From assembly GCF_003852405.1 (NCBI RefSeq), contig NZ_QAJM01000003.1, forward strand, positions 62,001 through 126,000: DNA of 64,000 nt, written 5' to 3'. Each line of letters starts with the position of its first letter. The stretch's first letter is position 1. The notes beneath the pieces are model-generated. The model searched no databases and was not told the DNA's origin. It saw nothing but the letters and a program-made list of their open reading frames with translations. Positions 1-8,843 of the stretch are shown one piece after another. Source of the DNA: Pseudomonas sp. KBW05 (GTDB lineage: Bacteria; Pseudomonadota; Gammaproteobacteria; Pseudomonadales; Pseudomonadaceae). The position numbers and the translations under genes were made by a program.

Positions 1-855
1 ATCATGCTGTCCCACGGCATGGCCGAGCACAGCGGGCGTTATGCACGCCTGGCGGGCGCCTTGTGCGCAGCGGGCTACGGCCTGTATGCGCTGGACCAGC
101 GCGGCCACGGCCGCACCGCCGATGAAGGCACCCTGGGCCTGTACGCCGAAAAAGATGGCTGGAACAAGGTGGTGGGCGATCTCGCCAGCCTCAACCAGCA
201 CATCGGCCAGCAGCAGCCGGGCCTGCCGATCATCCTGTTGGGGCACAGCATGGGCAGCTATATCGCCCAGGCCTACCTGCTGCACCACAGTGCCAGCCTG
301 GACGGGGCGATTCTCAGCGGCTCGAATTTCCAGCCGGTGGCGCTGTACCGTGCCGCACGGCTGATCGCGCGGATCGAGCGCGCGCGCCAGGGCTTGCGTG
401 GGCGCAGTGCGTTGATCGAGTTCCTGTCGTTCGGTTCATTCAACAAAGCGTTCAAACCCAACCGCACCGCTTTCGACTGGCTCAGCCGCGACCCGGATGA
501 GGTGGACAAGTACATCAACGACCCACTCTGCGGTTTCCGCTGCACCAACCAGCTGTGGATCGACCTGCTCGGTGGCTTGCAGCAGATCAGCAAAGCGTCC
601 AATCTCGCGCAGATCGATCCGGGTCTGCCGATCCTGGTGACCGGCGGCGAATGTGATCCGGTGAGTGAGGGCAAGCGTCTCACAAGCTTGGCCAGCGCCC
701 TGCGCGAGGCCGGCTGCCAGCAGGTACAACTGACGATTTACCCGCAGGCGCGCCATGAAGTGTTCAATGAAACCAACCGCGATGAAGTCACCGCGGATGT
801 GCTGACGTGGCTCGACCAGGCCCTGACCCTGCACAGGCCGGCCCGCTGCGAGTAA
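1..855 (+). CDS. alpha/beta hydrolase (monoacylglycerol lipase/lysophospholipase-like), 5' truncated
   Basis: The reading frame is open to the left edge, so the N-terminus lies outside the window. The visible 283 residues begin at the first beta strands of an alpha/beta hydrolase (LSHGMAEHSGRY, then DQRGHGRT). The nucleophile elbow is GHSMGS, the acidic residue is probably the Asp of GGECDPVS, and the catalytic His lies in ARHEVFNE near the C-terminus. This is the serine aminopeptidase S33/Hydrolase_4 type, which usually cleaves monoacylglycerols or lysophospholipids. The substrate cannot be read from the sequence. A phaJ-like gene follows 57 nt downstream on the same strand. Confidence 0.85.
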   Translation: MMLSHGMAEHSGRYARLAGALCAAGYGLYALDQRGHGRTADEGTLGLYAEKDGWNKVVGDLASLNQHIGQQQPGLPIILLGHSMGSYIAQAYLLHHSASLDGAILSGSNFQPVALYRAARLIARIERARQGLRGRSALIEFLSFGSFNKAFKPNRTAFDWLSRDPDEVDKYINDPLCGFRCTNQLWIDLLGGLQQISKASNLAQIDPGLPILVTGGECDPVSEGKRLTSLASALREAGCQQVQLTIYPQARHEVFNETNRDEVTADVLTWLDQALTLHRPARCE

Positions 856-912
856 TTTTTGCTTTAAAATCAGCCGATTAAATGACCGATTAGCCACAGG
901 ATGCACCTTTAG

Positions 913-1383
913 ATGACCCAGGTAACCAACACCCCGTACGAAGCCCTCGAAGTCGGCCAGACCGCCAGCTACAGCAAATTGGTGGAAGAGCGCGATATCC
1001 AGCTGTTCGCCGCGATGTCCGGTGACCACAACCCGGTGCACCTGGACGCCGAATACGCCAAGGCGACCATGTTCAAGGAGCGTATCGCCCACGGCATGTT
1101 CAGCGGCGCCCTGATCAGCGCGGCCGTGGCCTGCGAACTGCCTGGGCCGGGCACTATCTATATCGGCCAGCAGATGAGCTTCCAGAAGCCGGTGAAAATT
1201 GGCGACACCCTGACCGTGCGCCTGGAAATCCTCGAAAAACTGCCGAAGTTCCGTGTGCGCATTGCCACTCGCGTGTTCAACCAGCGGGATGAGTTGGTGG
1301 TGGATGGCGAAGCAGAGATCCTGGCGCCGCGTAAGCAGCAGGTTGTAACGCTGACCGAATTGCCACCGATCAGCATTGGCTGA
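913..1383 (+). CDS. phaJ: MaoC-family (R)-specific enoyl-CoA hydratase, PhaJ-like
   Basis: A 156-residue hot-dog-fold protein of the usual single-domain PhaJ length. The hydratase-2 signature reads AAMSGDHNPVHLDAEYA, with the catalytic Asp38 and His43 pair (D-x4-H), followed by ERIAHGMF. Family members hydrate trans-2-enoyl-CoA to (R)-3-hydroxyacyl-CoA and can supply beta-oxidation intermediates to polyhydroxyalkanoate synthesis. Pseudomonas carries several PhaJ paralogues, and I cannot say which one this is or what chain length it prefers. It follows a lipase-like hydrolase on the same strand, consistent with a lipid role. A REP pair lies just downstream. Confidence 0.85.
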   Translation: MTQVTNTPYEALEVGQTASYSKLVEERDIQLFAAMSGDHNPVHLDAEYAKATMFKERIAHGMFSGALISAAVACELPGPGTIYIGQQMSFQKPVKIGDTLTVRLEILEKLPKFRVRIATRVFNQRDELVVDGEAEILAPRKQQVVTLTELPPISIG

Positions 1384-1414
1384 TCTCGATCCAAAGATTC
1401 ATACAAAACCGAAT

Positions 1415-1533
1415 GTGGGAGCGGGCTTGTGTGGGAGCGGGCTTGCTCGCGAAAGCGCTGGGTCAGTCAATGAAGCAGTGACTGAAAGACCGCATTCGCG
1501 AGCAAGCCCGCTCCCACAAAGACCACTCCCACA
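1415..1533. repeat. REP pair (REPIN) with a tandemly duplicated left head
   Basis: Inverted REP heads (GTGGGAGCGGGCTTGCTCGCG at the left, its complement ending near 1517) enclose a short spacer. The left end carries an extra copy of GTGGGAGCGGGCTTGT, and a decayed CACTCCCAC lies to the right at about 1525-1533. It sits between the convergent phaJ-like and DUF2383 genes. Confidence 0.9.
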
Positions 1534-1551
1534 TTTGTAACTGGGTAAGGC

Positions 1552-2019
1552 TTACGACTGAGCGCGAGCCTGGTTACGCAGTGCCTTCACCTGGTCGTGG
1601 TTGCGTTGTACGCCGTGGTACTGACGCTCAACCAGGTCACGAATGCCCAGCAGGTTGTGCTTGTTGATCTTCTCGATCGCTTCCTTGTAAGCCTTCAGCG
1701 CGTGGTCTTCACCGCGCTCGGCTTCGTTCAATACAGCCTCTTCATCTTTACCGGTAAGCATCGACTTCACGTCGACCCAGCCACGGTGCAGTGCGCCGGC
1801 AACGCTGCCGGAATCTTCCGGATCACCGCCCAAGGCACGTACGGCGGTTTTCAGCTCAGCGGCGGCAGTCGCGCAATCGGCGGAACGCTTTGCAAACAGG
1901 GCTTTGAGTTCTGGGTGCTTGATGTCTTCAGCGCACTCCTTGAAACCCTTTTGGCCGTCGATGCTGGTCTCGATCAGGTCGTTCAGTACGGAGATCGATT
2001 CTTTATTGATGTCAGTCAT
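1552..2019 (-). CDS. PA2169-type DUF2383 four-helix-bundle protein
   Basis: A 155-residue, almost wholly alpha-helical, soluble protein. It matches the DUF2383/PA2169 family with its ferritin-like bundle (N-terminal LNDLIETSIDGQKGFKECAEDI, then RSADCATAAAELKTAVRALGGDPEDSGSVAGALHRGWVDVKSMLTG). The family function is unknown; members are often stress-related. The ATG at 2019 has AAGGA 8 nt upstream. A good sigma-54-type promoter lies about 40 nt upstream at 2061-2076, with an IHF-like site behind it, so expression probably depends on an enhancer-binding activator. The gene is alone in its transcription unit and ends at a REP pair. Confidence 0.85.
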   Translation of the reverse strand: MTDINKESISVLNDLIETSIDGQKGFKECAEDIKHPELKALFAKRSADCATAAAELKTAVRALGGDPEDSGSVAGALHRGWVDVKSMLTGKDEEAVLNEAERGEDHALKAYKEAIEKINKHNLLGIRDLVERQYHGVQRNHDQVKALRNQARAQS

Positions 2020-2060
2020 TTTTCAATTCCTTGTACGGGTTAGAAGGTTGTCTTAATGGT

Positions 2061-2076
2061 TGCAGCGCCCGTGCCA
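2061..2076 (-). promoter_or_regulatory. candidate sigma-54 (-24/-12) promoter of the DUF2383 gene
   Basis: On the minus strand the sequence TGGCACGGGCGCTGCA fits TGGCAC-N5-TTGCA, with GG and GC exactly 10 nt apart. The predicted start near 2050 would give a leader of about 31 nt before the ATG at 2019. This is a sequence match only. Confidence 0.6.
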
Positions 2077-2104
2077 GGTTTTACAAAAACAAATTAGTCT
2101 TTAT

Positions 2105-2117
2105 TTTCAATAAGTTA
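2105..2117 (+). promoter_or_regulatory. IHF-like site behind the sigma-54 promoter
   Basis: TTTCAATAAGTTA differs from the IHF consensus WATCAA-N4-TTR at one position. It lies about 30 nt upstream of the -24 element at 2061-2076, where a DNA bend would bring a distant activator to the polymerase. Confidence 0.4.
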
Positions 2118-2224
2118 CGATAAATTGAACCATCTGTATGTACGTTATTTGCATGATCTGTCATTTGGCCTTCATGCAGAATGCCTGTATTTTCCAGGGT
2201 CTCGATACAAACACCTGAGCCTTC

Positions 2225-2461
2225 ATGAACCCCGAAAAACTCGAACTGCTGATCACCCGCCAAATGCCCTTCGGCAAGTACAAAGGGCGGATCATCGCCG
2301 ACCTGCCCGGCCCCTACTTGAACTGGTTTGCCCGTGAAGGTTTCCCCCACGGCGAGCTGGGTGGGCTGCTGGCATTGATGCAGGAAATCGACAGCAACGG
2401 CCTCTCTGAATTGCTCGAACCGCTGCGCGCCAAGCACGGTAAACCCGCCCCTCGCCATTGA
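2225..2461 (+). CDS. DUF3820 family protein
   Basis: A 78-residue soluble protein. The core MPFGKYKGRIIADLPGPYLNWFAREGFPHGELG is characteristic of DUF3820, found in short proteins and fused to nuclease-type domains. Its biochemical function is unknown. It ends 10 nt before the aminotransferase gene, so the two are probably co-transcribed. The initiating ATG follows the segment ACACCTGAGCCTTC, which offers only a weak ribosome-binding site. Confidence 0.8.
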   Translation: MNPEKLELLITRQMPFGKYKGRIIADLPGPYLNWFAREGFPHGELGGLLALMQEIDSNGLSELLEPLRAKHGKPAPRH

Positions 2462-2471
2462 GAACCCCGCC

Positions 2472-3647
2472 ATGCCAAGGAATGCCAATAACGAACACCA
2501 CTGGCACACCATCGCCCAGCGCTATGAGCTGGAGCCCGGGCCGATCAACCTGGAAAACGGCTACTTCGGCCGCATGAGTCGCGCCGTGCGTGCGCAGTAC
2601 CTGGAGCAGGTGGCGTTTATCAACCGCAGCAACTCGTGGCATGTACGCCAGCGCTTCGAGCAGGGCGAAAACGTCGAAATCCGCCGCCAGTTGGCTGAGC
2701 TGATCAATGTCGACCCCGAGTCGGTGGCCTTTACCCGCAACGCCACCGAAGCCTTGCAGTCGCTGATCCGCAACTACAACCGCCTGCAACCGGGCGATCA
2801 GGTGTTGATCAGTGACCTGGAGTACGACACGGTCAAAGGCGCCATGCGCTGGTTGGCCGGGGTTCGCGGCGTGGAGGTGATCGAACTGTCCCACGCACAC
2901 CCGGCCAGTTTCGACAGCCTGGTGCAGACTTATCGTGATGCATTCGCCCAGTACCCGCGTTTAAAGCTGATGGCGCTGACCCACGTCACCCATCGCACTG
3001 GCCTGGTGATGCCCGTTGCAGCGATTGCCAAGGCCGCGCGCGAGCATGAGGTGGACGTAATCCTCGATGGCGCCCACGCCTTGGGCCAGATCGACTTCAA
3101 CCTCGCCGAACTGGGTATTCAATTCGCCGGCTTCAACCTGCACAAATGGATCGGCGCGCCGCTGACCCTGGGCTTTCTGTACGTCGCGCCCGAGCGCCTG
3201 GCCGACATCGACCCGGACATGGGCGAGTTTCACTACCCGCTCAACGATGTGCGCGCACGCACGTCCTACAGCACGCCGAACTTTCCGGCCCTGATGACCT
3301 TGCCGATGGTGTTTGCAGAGCACCGTGCCTTGGGTGGTTCGGTGGCCAAAGGTGCGCGGGTCAATTACCTGCGGGACCTGTGGGTGAGCCAGGTACGGCC
3401 GTTGGCGGGAATTGAGGTGCTGACGTCGGATGATCCACGGCTGTATTGCGGGATCACGGCGTTCAAGTTTGTAGGGCGGGATCAGCAGGCGATGGCAGAT
3501 CGTTTGCTCAAGGACTACAACCTGTTCACCACCACACGGGTGGGTGCGGCGTTTGGCACCTGCATTCGGGTGACGCCGGGGTTGGTAACGTCAGCGGCGG
3601 ATATCGCTGCTCTGGTGCACGCAATTACCGAGTTAAACGCAGATTAA
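2472..3647 (+). CDS. class V aminotransferase (PLP-dependent)
   Basis: A 391-residue fold-type I PLP enzyme of the cysteine desulfurase/isopenicillin-N epimerase group. Visible landmarks are TRNATEAL (phosphate-binding region), the PLP-ring Asp in ILDGAHALGQIDF, and the Schiff-base Lys in GFNLHKWIGAPL. It has no N-terminal signal. Family members include cysteine desulfurases and isopenicillin-N epimerase-like proteins; I see no clear IscS/SufS active-site cysteine loop, so the reaction is left open. It follows the DUF3820 gene by 10 nt. A REP pair lies immediately downstream. Confidence 0.8.
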   Translation: MPRNANNEHHWHTIAQRYELEPGPINLENGYFGRMSRAVRAQYLEQVAFINRSNSWHVRQRFEQGENVEIRRQLAELINVDPESVAFTRNATEALQSLIRNYNRLQPGDQVLISDLEYDTVKGAMRWLAGVRGVEVIELSHAHPASFDSLVQTYRDAFAQYPRLKLMALTHVTHRTGLVMPVAAIAKAAREHEVDVILDGAHALGQIDFNLAELGIQFAGFNLHKWIGAPLTLGFLYVAPERLADIDPDMGEFHYPLNDVRARTSYSTPNFPALMTLPMVFAEHRALGGSVAKGARVNYLRDLWVSQVRPLAGIEVLTSDDPRLYCGITAFKFVGRDQQAMADRLLKDYNLFTTTRVGAAFGTCIRVTPGLVTSAADIAALVHAITELNAD

Positions 3648-3650
3648 ACT

Positions 3651-3737
3651 GTGGGAGCGGGCTTGCTCGCGAAAGCGGTGGATCAGTTGATACATGTGTA
3701 TCTGATGCACCGCTTTCGCGAGCAAGCCCGCTCCCAC
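3651..3737. repeat. REP pair (REPIN)
   Basis: Head-to-head REP palindrome of 87 nt: the GTGGGAGCGGGCTTGCTCGC head, a spacer of about 40 nt, and the inverted head. It lies directly behind the aminotransferase stop codon. Confidence 0.92.
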
Positions 3738-3791
3738 ACAAGCCCATTCCAACCTATGGATGTGTGCGGGCATGAAAGGTGTTTTTCAGGC

Positions 3792-3824
3792 AAAAAAAAG
3801 CGGTACACCGACCAAGTGCACCGC
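3792..3824 (-). terminator. rho-independent terminator of zwf-pgl-eda
   Basis: On the minus strand a 9-bp stem with one mismatch (GCGGTGCAC / GTGTACCGC, 7-nt loop) is followed by eight T residues. It lies 40 nt beyond the eda stop. Confidence 0.8.
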
Positions 3825-3863
3825 CAAAAATGCCGTTAAGCACAGCAACAACGATTCGATAAA

Positions 3864-4529
3864 TCAGTCCAGCAGCGCCAGCGCCTCGGCGGTGACTTCC
3901 TGGATACGCGCCCAGTCGCCGTTCTTGATCCACTCAGGATCAAGCATCCAGCTACCGCCCACGCACATCACGTTTTTCAACGCCATGTAGTTCTTGATGT
4001 TGGCCGGGCCAACACCGCCAGTCGGGCAGAATTTCACTTCGCCGAACGGGCCGCCGAGGGCCTTGATCGCCGCGACGCCGCCGCTGACTTCCGCCGGGAA
4101 CAGCTTGAAGCGGCGATAACCCAGGCCATAACCTTCCATGATGCCGGAAGCATTGCTGATGCCCGGCAGCAGCGGGATCGGGCTGTGTACCGAGGCTTCC
4201 AGCAGGTCGCGGGTGATACCTGGGGTGACGATAAACTGCGAACCGGCGACTTCCGCCGCTTCGAGCATATGGCGATCCAGCACGGTGCCAGCACCGGTGC
4301 ACAGTTCAGGACGTTGCTCGCGCAGGACCTGAATGGCCTTGAGGCCGAACTCGGAACGCAGGGTCACTTCCAATGCGGTCAAACCACCGGCTGCCAGGGC
4401 ATCGGCCAGCGGCAGGATGTCCTGTTCGCGGGCGATGGTGATCACCGGCAGGATCCGCGCCTTGGCGCAGAGGCTGTCGATCAAGGCAACTTTATCCGCC
4501 ATGGACACGGTCGGTTGAGGGCTTTTCAT
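3864..4529 (-). CDS. eda: 2-dehydro-3-deoxy-phosphogluconate (KDPG) aldolase
   Basis: It cleaves KDPG to pyruvate and glyceraldehyde-3-phosphate, the last step of the Entner-Doudoroff pathway. Class I aldolase motifs are visible: the Glu of LEVTLRS, GAGTVLD, FIVTPG, the Schiff-base Lys in FKLFPAEVSGG, and FCPTGGV. I chose the ATG at 4529 (221 aa) because AAGGA lies 9 nt upstream. The frame is open to 4556, and in-frame ATGs at 4550 and 4556 would overlap the end of pgl. It is the last gene of zwf-pgl-eda and is followed by a terminator. Confidence 0.93.
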   Translation of the reverse strand: MKSPQPTVSMADKVALIDSLCAKARILPVITIAREQDILPLADALAAGGLTALEVTLRSEFGLKAIQVLREQRPELCTGAGTVLDRHMLEAAEVAGSQFIVTPGITRDLLEASVHSPIPLLPGISNASGIMEGYGLGYRRFKLFPAEVSGGVAAIKALGGPFGEVKFCPTGGVGPANIKNYMALKNVMCVGGSWMLDPEWIKNGDWARIQEVTAEALALLD

Positions 4530-4546
4530 AGCGGCTGATCCTTGGC

Positions 4547-5260
4547 TCATGGGCACCAGTAAATCTCTAATGTAGGTTGCAAAAACGCGCGAATCGGCAT
4601 GGCAGCAACGTCGTCACTGGCCAGCGCGGCGCTCAAGGTGGTCAATTTCGAACTGCCGGAAATCGACAGCACGGTGTAGTGCGCCGTGGCCAGCAGTGCG
4701 CGACTCATGGTCAGGCGCTGGTGCGGCACGGTGGGCGCCAGCATCGGCCAGCAACGGCGGGTACCGTCGGGCTTCAAGGCTTCGGCAAGGTTCGGGCTGT
4801 TGGGGAACAGCGACGCGGTGTGGCCGTCATCGCCCATGCCCAGCACCAGCACGTCAATCGCCGGCAATTCAGCCAGCAGGCGATCTGCCTGCAAGGCTGC
4901 GTCTTCAAGGTTGGCCGCAGCGCTGTAGAGGCTGAGGAACTTGGCCTTGGCCGCCGGGCCTTGCAGCAGGTGCTGCTTCAACAGGCCAGCATTGCTGTCG
5001 GCGTGTTCCACCGGCACCCAACGTTCGTCGGCCAGGGTGATGGTCACCTTGGACCAGTCCAGGCCTTGCTTGGCCAGGTGCTGGAAAAACGCCACGGGGC
5101 TACGGCCACCGGACACCACCAACGTCGCTTCGCCACGGGCACTGATGGCCGCGCGCAATTGCTCGGCCACATCATTGGCCAGGCCTTCCGCCAACAGCAC
5201 CGGCGTGCGGTACTCATGGGGCGTGACGCCCTGGGGCAGTTTCAACTCAGATATCGCCAT
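4547..5260 (-). CDS. pgl: 6-phosphogluconolactonase
   Basis: It hydrolyses 6-phosphogluconolactone to 6-phosphogluconate between Zwf and the Entner-Doudoroff dehydratase. The 237-residue product has the DevB/Pgl signatures [32 protein letters not shown] and [15 protein letters not shown]. The start [10 protein letters not shown] at 5260 overlaps the zwf 3' end by 14 nt; the frame extends five codons further to 5275. The overlap implies translational coupling within zwf-pgl-eda. Confidence 0.93.
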   Translation of the reverse strand: MAISELKLPQGVTPHEYRTPVLLAEGLANDVAEQLRAAISARGEATLVVSGGRSPVAFFQHLAKQGLDWSKVTITLADERWVPVEHADSNAGLLKQHLLQGPAAKAKFLSLYSAAANLEDAALQADRLLAELPAIDVLVLGMGDDGHTASLFPNSPNLAEALKPDGTRRCWPMLAPTVPHQRLTMSRALLATAHYTVLSISGSSKLTTLSAALASDDVAAMPIRAFLQPTLEIYWCP

Positions 5261-6713
5261 ACCACGACCTCCCATCCCGCGTGATCAGTGCAATGGAGCT
5301 CATCGGCCCCCAGGAACCCGCCGCGTACGGCTTGGGCGCATCGCCGGATTTTTTCCAACCGGCGATCAACTGGTCACACCACTTCCACGCGGCTTCGATT
5401 TCATCTTTGCGCACAAACAGGTTCTGATTGCCGCGCATCACTTCCAGCAACAATCGCTCGTAGGCATCGGGAATCCGTGCGCTGCGATAGGTGTCGGAAA
5501 AATTCAGTTGCAGTGGGCCGCTGCGCAGTTGCATGCCCTTGTCCAGGCCTTGTTCCTTGGTCATCACACGCAAGGAAATACCTTCGTCCGGTTGCAGGCG
5601 GATGATCAGTTTGTTGCTGATCTGCAAGCGCTGCTCGGGAGCGAAGATGTAGTGGGACGGTTCCTTGAAGTGGATAACGATCTGCGACAACTTTTGCGGC
5701 ATGCGCTTGCCGGTCCGCAGGTAGAACGGCACGCCGGCCCAACGCCAGTTGCGGATATCGGCACGCAGGGCGACGAAGGTTTCGGTGTCGCTCTGGGTGT
5801 TGGAATTCTCTTCTTCCAGGTATCCAGGCACCGGCTTGCCAGCGCTGTAGCCGGCGATGTACTGGCCGCGCACCACTTGGGTGGTCAGGCCTTCCGGGCT
5901 GATGGGCGCCAGGGCCTTGAGCACCTTGACCTTCTCGTCACGGATGCTGTCGGCGGACAAGTCGGCCGGCGGGTCCATGGCGATCAGGCAAAGCAGTTGC
6001 AGCAGGTGGTTCTGGATCATGTCCCGCAGCTGGCCGGCCTTGTCGAAATAGCCCCAACGGCCTTCGATACCGACCTGCTCGGCCACGGTGATTTCCACGT
6101 GGGAGATGTAGTTCTGGTTCCACTGGGTTTCGAACAGGCTGTTGGCGAAACGCAGGGCGATAAGGTTCTGGACGGTTTCTTTGCCCAGGTAGTGGTCGAT
6201 GCGGTAGGTGCGATTCTCCGGGAAGAACTGCGCCACGGCGTCGTTGACCTTGCGCGAGGACTCCAGGTCGGAACCGATGGGCTTTTCCAACACGACGCGG
6301 GTGTTTTCCGCCAGGCCAGCCTTGGCCAGGTTTTCGCAGATCGCGCCGTACACCGCCGCCGGGGTGGCGAAGTAGGCGATCAGGCGTTGCTCGCTGCCGA
6401 CTTTTTCCGCCAGGGCGGCGTAGTCGTCAGCGTTCTTGAAGTCCACATGCACGTAGGTCAGGCGCGCCAGGAAACGCTGGGCGATGGTTTCGTCCAGTTC
6501 CTTGCCGACGTAGCTGCGCAGTTCTTTTTCGATATGGGCCAGGTGCTGTTGCTCGGTCCCGGCTTCACGGGCCAGGGCCAGGATGCGGGTGTCGTCGTGC
6601 AAGAGCCCGGCGCCATCGAGTTGATAGAGGGCAGGAAATAACTTGCGCAGCGCCAGATCACCCAAGGCGCCAAACAGGGCAAAGGTGCAGGGTTCTACGG
6701 TTATCGAAGGCAT
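5247..6713 (-). CDS. zwf: glucose-6-phosphate 1-dehydrogenase
   Basis: It oxidises glucose-6-phosphate to 6-phosphogluconolactone with reduction of NAD(P)+. The 488-residue protein shows the N-terminal nucleotide-binding [19 protein letters not shown] and the active-site signature [13 protein letters not shown], followed by a full-length C-terminal domain. It is the first gene of the minus-strand zwf-pgl-eda operon. It is divergent from hexR across a 210-nt region containing a HexR-like dyad, so repression by HexR, relieved by KDPG as in other Pseudomonas, is expected. Pseudomonas genomes often carry more than one zwf; this is the hexR-linked copy. Confidence 0.95.
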   Translation of the reverse strand: MPSITVEPCTFALFGALGDLALRKLFPALYQLDGAGLLHDDTRILALAREAGTEQQHLAHIEKELRSYVGKELDETIAQRFLARLTYVHVDFKNADDYAALAEKVGSEQRLIAYFATPAAVYGAICENLAKAGLAENTRVVLEKPIGSDLESSRKVNDAVAQFFPENRTYRIDHYLGKETVQNLIALRFANSLFETQWNQNYISHVEITVAEQVGIEGRWGYFDKAGQLRDMIQNHLLQLLCLIAMDPPADLSADSIRDEKVKVLKALAPISPEGLTTQVVRGQYIAGYSAGKPVPGYLEEENSNTQSDTETFVALRADIRNWRWAGVPFYLRTGKRMPQKLSQIVIHFKEPSHYIFAPEQRLQISNKLIIRLQPDEGISLRVMTKEQGLDKGMQLRSGPLQLNFSDTYRSARIPDAYERLLLEVMRGNQNLFVRKDEIEAAWKWCDQLIAGWKKSGDAPKPYAAGSWGPMSSIALITRDGRSWYGDI

Positions 6714-6778
6714 GATGTTTGTTCTTTTATCAAGTTAAGCTACAAATACCTTTTTTCAAGGCATCACTCAAGGAAAAA

Positions 6779-6794
6779 TGTAGTAATAACCACA
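6779..6794. promoter_or_regulatory. candidate HexR operator between zwf and hexR
   Basis: The imperfect dyad TGTAGTAATAACCACA, extended by AA to give TTGT on the opposite strand, resembles the TTGT-N7/8-ACAA operators reported for HexR. It lies 66 nt upstream of the zwf ATG and about 130 nt from hexR. Confidence 0.5.
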
Positions 6795-6923
6795 ACATTT
6801 TCCCGAAATACGCATTCCGAGTGGTGGTGTTCAGCTACCCTCAGTAGGATAGGCCACCGCAAAAGACCACTGGTCGATTGGTTGCCACCCTTTATTTGCA
6901 TCGTCGCCCGAAGGAAAGACTGA

Positions 6924-7793
6924 ATGGACCGCGTGCGAAATCTTCTGGAACAGATCCAGAACCGCCTCGAAGAATTGAACAAGGCCGAGAAAAAAGTCGC
7001 CGAGGTCATCCTGCTCAACCCACAGCAGGCGACCCGCTTCTCTATCGCCGCCCTCGCCCAAGCCGCCTCGGTCAGTGAACCGACGGTCAACCGTTTCTGC
7101 CGTTCGTTCGGCGTCAGCGGCTACCCTGAACTGAAACTGCAACTGGCGCAAAGCCTGGCCAGTGGTGCGGCGTATGTCAGCCGCGCCGTGGAAGCCGATG
7201 ACAACCCTGAGGCCTATACGCAGAAGATCTTTGGCAGCGCCATTGCCTCCCTGGACAGCGCTTGCCAGGCACTGGACCCGAACCTGATCAGCAAGGCCGT
7301 GGACCTGTTGATCCAGGCGCGGCAGATCCACTTCTTCGGCCTTGGCGCTTCGGCACCGGTGGCCATGGATGCGCTGCACAAGTTCTTCCGCTTCAACCTG
7401 TCGGTCACCGCCCACGCGGACGTGCTGATGCAGCGCATGATCGCTTCGGTGGCGCATACGGGCGAGCTGTTCGTGATTATTTCCTACACCGGGCGTACCC
7501 GCGAGTTGGTGGAAGTGGCGCGTATCGCCCGTAGCAACGGTGCCTCGGTGCTGGGCGTAACCGCCGAGAACTCACCGCTGGCCAAGGCCAGCACAGTGAG
7601 CCTGAATATCCCGTTGCCGGAGGATACCGACATCTACATGCCGATGACCTCGCGGATCATTCAGTTGACGGTACTGGATGTGCTGGCGACCGGCATGACC
7701 TTGCGCCGAGGGGTGGATTTCCAGCCGCATCTGCGCAAGATCAAAGAGAGCTTGAATGACAGCCGGTATCCGGTTGGGGATGAGTTCAACTAA
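6924..7793 (+). CDS. hexR: HexR, RpiR-family repressor of glucose metabolism
   Basis: A 289-residue RpiR-type regulator. The N-terminal helix-turn-helix domain (about residues 1-80) includes [36 protein letters not shown] sugar-phosphate-binding domain (about 120-260) contains [22 protein letters not shown] and [21 protein letters not shown]. HexR represses zwf-pgl-eda, edd-glk and gap genes and releases DNA when KDPG binds. The start has GAAGGAAAG upstream. Its position divergent to zwf is the standard Pseudomonas arrangement. A tail-to-tail REP pair follows the gene. Confidence 0.95.
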   Translation: MDRVRNLLEQIQNRLEELNKAEKKVAEVILLNPQQATRFSIAALAQAASVSEPTVNRFCRSFGVSGYPELKLQLAQSLASGAAYVSRAVEADDNPEAYTQKIFGSAIASLDSACQALDPNLISKAVDLLIQARQIHFFGLGASAPVAMDALHKFFRFNLSVTAHADVLMQRMIASVAHTGELFVIISYTGRTRELVEVARIARSNGASVLGVTAENSPLAKASTVSLNIPLPEDTDIYMPMTSRIIQLTVLDVLATGMTLRRGVDFQPHLRKIKESLNDSRYPVGDEFN

Positions 7794-7820
7794 GGCTGGA
7801 ATCTCGACCAGCAGTACCGG

Positions 7821-7910
7821 CCCCTTCGCGAGCAAGCCCGCTCCCACATTCGACCGCATTCTCATGCTGGAACTCGGTCAAATGTGGGAGCGGGCTTGCT
7901 CGCGAAGGGG
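7821..7910. repeat. REP pair in outward (tail-to-tail) arrangement
   Basis: CCCCTTCGCGAGCAAGCCCG at the left and its exact inverse at the right form perfect 30-nt inverted arms around a 30-nt spacer. The two halves are in the opposite order to most other copies here. The spacer matches that of the copy at 43803-43894 when reverse-complemented. Confidence 0.9.
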
Positions 7911-7925
7911 CCATCAGCAACACCG

Positions 7926-8771
7926 CTAAACCCCAGCCCTAGCCTGCAAACTAAGGTGCGCCCGCTCCCCCGGCGCCAAACTGGCCGCGGCCATCGCCGA
8001 CTCCACACACACAAACCCCGACGCCTCGTTGAAGCTCACGCCCAACAGCGGCCGGCTGCCCGGATGCCACACCACCGTGTCGGCGCTGTCGCCGGTATCG
8101 ATGCACAGCTCTCGCTGCCAGGCATGGTCCTTGAGCTGCAATTCCCCATCATGCTGGAACACCCGCTGGCACCCACCGTCTACCCGTAACTCGCCTTCCT
8201 GCTGGCAAGCCTGGCGGCTGAGCTGGTCATAGCCTTGCGCGCCGTCGAGCCCAGACAGCGCTATCTCATCGACATGACCAATACGCCAGTAGGCATGCAA
8301 AGCATGGCTCAATTGGCACGGCAGCTCGTCCTGATGCTCGGTGCTCAGGCGCAGTTCCAGGGTTTCGCCCAGGTGCGCGTGCAGGTCCACCTGCCAGTCG
8401 CACAGCTGCAGTTGCCAGTGCAGGCGCACGCCATCGTCGTCGGTGCTGCTGTCGAGCAGTTTCCAGTCGATCAACCGCGCCCAGCCATGGGACGGCCACG
8501 CGTTCTCGCTGGGGTGACGGCCATACCACGGCCAGCACACCGGCACGCCGCCCCGGATGGCGCCGACCTGCGGCCACTTCGCCGCGCACCACAGCCAGGG
8601 TTTTTGCCCAGTGGGCTGAAAGTGCAACAGTTGCGCACCCTGGCGACTGAACACCGCCTGGCACAGCGGATGGTCGATCACCAACACGTCACGCATCTGG
8701 AAGCGCTCCCAGGCAAACACAGGGCGTTCACGCAGGGATTTGAAAAAGCGTTGCAGCGGTTGCTCATGCAT
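7926..8771 (-). CDS. D-hexose-6-phosphate mutarotase (YeaD-type aldose 1-epimerase)
   Basis: The 281-residue beta-sandwich protein belongs to the galactose mutarotase superfamily, YeaD branch. The signatures are GAIRGGVPVCWPWYGRHP, the conserved PSHGWAR segment and LRLSTEHQDELPCQLSHALHAYWRIG. It interconverts the alpha and beta anomers of hexose-6-phosphates, which speeds delivery of the anomer used by Zwf. It is the last minus-strand gene after gtsABCD-oprB, separated from oprB by a terminator-like hairpin, so it may have its own promoter. The substrate is inferred from the family and context. Confidence 0.85.
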   Translation of the reverse strand: MHEQPLQRFFKSLRERPVFAWERFQMRDVLVIDHPLCQAVFSRQGAQLLHFQPTGQKPWLWCAAKWPQVGAIRGGVPVCWPWYGRHPSENAWPSHGWARLIDWKLLDSSTDDDGVRLHWQLQLCDWQVDLHAHLGETLELRLSTEHQDELPCQLSHALHAYWRIGHVDEIALSGLDGAQGYDQLSRQACQQEGELRVDGGCQRVFQHDGELQLKDHAWQRELCIDTGDSADTVVWHPGSRPLLGVSFNEASGFVCVESAMAAASLAPGERAHLSLQARAGV

Positions 8772-8794
8772 TTGCCACAGTCCTGAATGTCTTT

Positions 8795-8820
8795 GTAGGG
8801 GCTGGCCTGCCAGCTCCCAC
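8795..8820. repeat. short palindromic relic of a second REP subtype
   Basis: GGGGCTGGCCTGCCAGCTCC followed by CAC contains the palindromic core GCTGGCCTGCCAGC. It resembles one head of the GAGCTGGCTTGCC subtype found at 25058-25144 and lies between the mutarotase gene and the oprB terminator. Confidence 0.5.
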
Positions 8821-8843
8821 AGGGAGATGTGCTCCCCTTCCCC

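Noticed and set aside
1415-1533. Possible CRISPR array from repeated 20-30 nt units
   Set aside because: The units are inverted REP pairs scattered singly across the window, not regularly spaced direct repeats, and no cas genes are present.
4941-6641. 566-codon frame opposite pgl and zwf
   Set aside because: Shadow of Entner-Doudoroff genes whose catalytic motifs are intact on the minus strand.
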